DNA of 6,450 nucleotides from Chloroflexota bacterium (GTDB taxonomy: Bacteria > Chloroflexota > Limnocylindria > Limnocylindrales > CSP1-4), in assembly GCA_017882025.1 (NCBI GenBank), contig JADGQG010000112.1, positions 1 through 6,450 of the forward strand, in the 5' to 3' direction. This document shows positions 4,979 to 6,450 of the stretch, piece by piece. Numbering within the stretch: the first letter of the stretch is position 1; the number at the start of each line of letters is the position of its first letter. Made by a program: the position numbers and the translations under genes. The notes beneath the pieces are model-generated. The model worked only from the letters and a program-made list of their open reading frames with translations. It made no database searches and was not told the origin of the DNA.

Positions 4979-5994
4979 TGCCTGCCGGGCTCTTCGAGCT
5001 GCGCCGCGACTCGATCACCGGCTGGTGGGTCGCCACGATGGTCGACCGCGCATTTCAACGCGATCGCTTCACGCTGGCCGCGGAGCCGATCGACGACGGC
5101 GGGGACTGCCTCAACTGCCGCCTGCCCGCCGGGGACGGCGTCCGCCTCCGCATCCTCAAGGACTTCGCGTTCCGCACGGTCGGGACGGAGGCCGACGCGC
5201 GGGAGCAGGAGAAGAGCGTCACCCAGATCACGCTCAGCCAGGCCCGGGCCGCCGGTAGCTGGCGGACGATCGTGGCGCCACCCGGCGAGCACCGGCCCCT
5301 TCACTCGGTGGGGACGGAGCTGATCGCGGCCTTGCTCCGGGGGGCCCGCGCGGCGATCATCGAGGCCGGCGGGGCGGGCCAGACCGAGTACCTGCAGGTC
5401 CTCCAGAACTGGGGCCGCCAGGCGGGTGCCCGCACGAACCACCTCTGCCTGGACCTGTATGACCTGCCCCAGATCCCGCACGAGGTCGCGGAGGAGATCG
5501 GGGGTGCGGCGCGCTTCATGATCCGCGAGAGCGAGTGCCCGTACTGCCGCGCGGTCCGCGTGGAGCGCGAGCGCGGAACCCGTTTCCTCTGGGAGGACGA
5601 CCACTCGATCGCGTTCGCGCCGTTCGCTTCGCGCTCGCCGTTCGAGGTCTGGATCGTGCCGCGCCGCCACGAGGCGGACTTCGGGCGGGCCACGGACCAC
5701 GACCTCGCCTCCACCGCGGAGGGCCTCCGTCACGTGCTGGGGCGGCTGGCGCAGCTCGATGGCCCGCCGTACAACCTTGTTCTCCACACGGCACCACTCG
5801 GCGGCAACGTGGACGCCACGTACCACTGGCACTGGGAGGTCCACCCGCGCCTGCGCGAGATCGCCGGGCTCGAGCTGGGGACCGGCCTGCCGGTCAACCC
5901 GGTGAGCCCCGAAGAGGCAGTCGACCAGCTGCTCCATCGGCTTTCGCCCGACCCCGACGACGGGCGCGACGAGCGGCCAGGGGCCCGTCGATGA
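4978..5994 (+). CDS. Galactose-1-phosphate uridylyltransferase-like protein (HIT superfamily), altered active site
   Basis: This 338-residue protein has the two-repeat layout of GalT. It opens with ELRRDSITGWWVA (7-19), the GalT N-terminal motif, and has a metal-type pair C44-L-N-C47. The second half begins with CPYC (187-190), runs through FEVWIVPRRHEADF, and ends in YNLVLHTAP and YHWHWEVHPR (282-291). True GalT carries HPHGQ with the nucleophilic His in the first half; here the corresponding stretch reads RTNHLCLDLYDLP (152-164), so that motif is missing. The protein probably belongs to a GalT-like family that binds nucleotides or nucleotide sugars by the second-repeat histidines, for example as a phosphorylase or nucleotidyltransferase, but its substrate cannot be read from sequence. 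It overlaps lipB by one base (TGATG), and an ATGA overlap joins it to a small ORF downstream, so it sits within an operon. Confidence 0.85.
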   Translation: MPAGLFELRRDSITGWWVATMVDRAFQRDRFTLAAEPIDDGGDCLNCRLPAGDGVRLRILKDFAFRTVGTEADAREQEKSVTQITLSQARAAGSWRTIVAPPGEHRPLHSVGTELIAALLRGARAAIIEAGGAGQTEYLQVLQNWGRQAGARTNHLCLDLYDLPQIPHEVAEEIGGAARFMIRESECPYCRAVRVERERGTRFLWEDDHSIAFAPFASRSPFEVWIVPRRHEADFGRATDHDLASTAEGLRHVLGRLAQLDGPPYNLVLHTAPLGGNVDATYHWHWEVHPRLREIAGLELGTGLPVNPVSPEEAVDQLLHRLSPDPDDGRDERPGARR

Positions 5995-6152
5995 ACCGTC
6001 CGCCGCGCCTTCCCGCGCGGACCGCGCGTCACACCGCCGCCGGCTGCGTCGTCAATGGTCCAGAGCGCGGGGCGGACCCGCGTAGCTTTGTCTTTGAGCT
6101 GGAGGATCGGTGGTCCTCGACGTCACGCGTCGCTGGGGGATCGGGCCGATGA
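5991..6152 (+). CDS. Possible 53-residue ORF bridging the uridylyltransferase-like and sigma-factor genes
   Basis: ATG at 5991 overlaps the preceding stop as ATGA, and the TGA at 6150-6152 overlaps the sigma-factor ATG in another ATGA. The product (MNRPPRLPARTARHTAAGCV...FVFELEDRW) is basic at its head and matches nothing I recognise. Third-position GC (about two thirds) is lower than in the neighbours, and an AT-rich patch with a -10-like box lies inside it. The tiling suggests translational coupling, yet the weak codon bias means it may simply be the intergenic spacer read through by chance. Confidence 0.25.
   Translation: MNRPPRLPARTARHTAAGCVVNGPERGADPRSFVFELEDRWSSTSRVAGGSGR
6083..6105 (+). 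promoter_or_regulatory. Possible promoter and ribosome binding site for the sigma-factor gene
   Basis: An AT-rich island stands out from its GC-rich surroundings: TAGCTT at 6083-6088 fits a -10 box and is followed by TGTCTTT. GGAGG at 6101-6105 then precedes an in-frame GTG (6110) by four bases. This would give the sigma factor its own promoter and 13 extra N-terminal residues (MVLDVTRRWGIGP). No convincing -35 box is present, so an extracytoplasmic-type or other promoter class cannot be judged. Confidence 0.3.
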
Positions 6153-6450
6153 GCCTGCCCCGCGGCCCCCAGCCGCCGTCGGACGTGCCCGAGGAGCCTG
6201 CGGCGGACGTGCTCCTCCCATCCGCCGAGGACGCCGCGGCTGCGCTGCCGGCCGATCCGATCGCGGCGCGCGCCTTCGTCGAAGGGCTCTTTGCGCGCCA
6301 CCACGGCGAGATCTACGCGTACCTCATCCGGATGCTCCGCGACCCGGAGCTCGCCGCCGACCTTGCCCAGGACGCCTTCATCCGTGCCTACCGAGCGCAC
6401 GCCAGCCTGGAGGACCCGACCAAGGCCCGCGCGTGGCTCTACCAGATCGC
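6149..6450 (+). CDS. ECF-type RNA polymerase sigma-70 factor, 5' part only
   Basis: The gene runs off the window after 100 codons. After a Pro/Ala/Asp-rich head of about 45 residues comes sigma region 2: LFARHHGEIYAYLIRMLRDP (47-66), then ELAADLAQDAFIRAYRAHAS and KARAWLYQIA. The D-x-x-Q-D-x-F core-binding and -10-recognition pattern and the closing W-L-Y-x-I-A are typical of ECF sigma factors, which direct RNA polymerase to a dedicated stress or envelope regulon, often held by an anti-sigma factor encoded next. Region 4 and any anti-sigma gene lie beyond the window. ATG 6149 is chosen because of GGGGGA at 6135-6140 and the ATGA overlap; in-frame GTG 6110 with GGAGG is a real alternative. Confidence 0.9.
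   Translation, partial: MSLPRGPQPPSDVPEEPAADVLLPSAEDAAAALPADPIAARAFVEGLFARHHGEIYAYLIRMLRDPELAADLAQDAFIRAYRAHASLEDPTKARAWLYQI

Noticed and set aside
4348..5937. Minus-strand 529-codon open frame
   Set aside because: Antisense to lipB and the uridylyltransferase-like gene, both with clear motifs; a typical shadow of GC-rich codon usage.

Overview
The window is GC-rich throughout and the intact genes have strongly G/C-biased third codon positions. That suggests a free-living high-GC bacterium, such as a soil or sediment Chloroflexota (Limnocylindria-like) or an actinomycete. The organism call is inference from base composition, TANNNT-type -10 boxes and the proline/threonine/alanine-rich secreted protein. 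No taxonomic marker gene is present.

Layout. Positions 1-620 hold no intact gene. They read as a patchwork of decayed fragments: a minus-strand relic of a phosphotriesterase-like metal hydrolase (585 down to about 297, at least two frameshifts), joined to a minus-strand stretch resembling an FAD-dependent oxidoreductase (about 296 to 157), which abuts a plus-strand coding-like stretch (2-157) that I cannot name firmly. From 710 every convincing gene is on the plus strand. A membrane-anchored or secreted protein (710-1603) has three 36-bp tandem repeats encoding a Pro/Thr/Ala/Lys linker and a C-terminal RlpA-like double-psi beta-barrel domain. A small antibiotic-biosynthesis-monooxygenase-like (ABM) dimeric alpha/beta-barrel domain starts at 1744 and has no stop near its expected end. 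A divergent alanine dehydrogenase/transhydrogenase-like NAD(P)-binding protein occupies 2258-3568. A roughly 480-bp gap (3569-4051) carries two adjoining perfect inverted repeats that may end transcription.

The second half looks like an operon: lipB (octanoyltransferase, 4052-4978), a galactose-1-phosphate uridylyltransferase-like HIT-superfamily protein (4978-5994, TGATG overlap with lipB), a possible 53-codon ORF joined by ATGA overlaps on both sides (5991-6152), and the start of an ECF-type sigma-70 factor (from 6149, cut by the window end). LipB begins protein lipoylation by moving octanoate from acyl carrier protein to E2 and GcvH proteins. The uridylyltransferase-like neighbour has lost the usual HPHGQ catalytic motif but keeps an HWHWEVHPR motif, so its reaction is uncertain. 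Nothing in the window amounts to a defence or mobile system. The most unusual items are the relic mosaic at the left end, the altered uridylyltransferase-like protein and the stop-less ABM-like gene.
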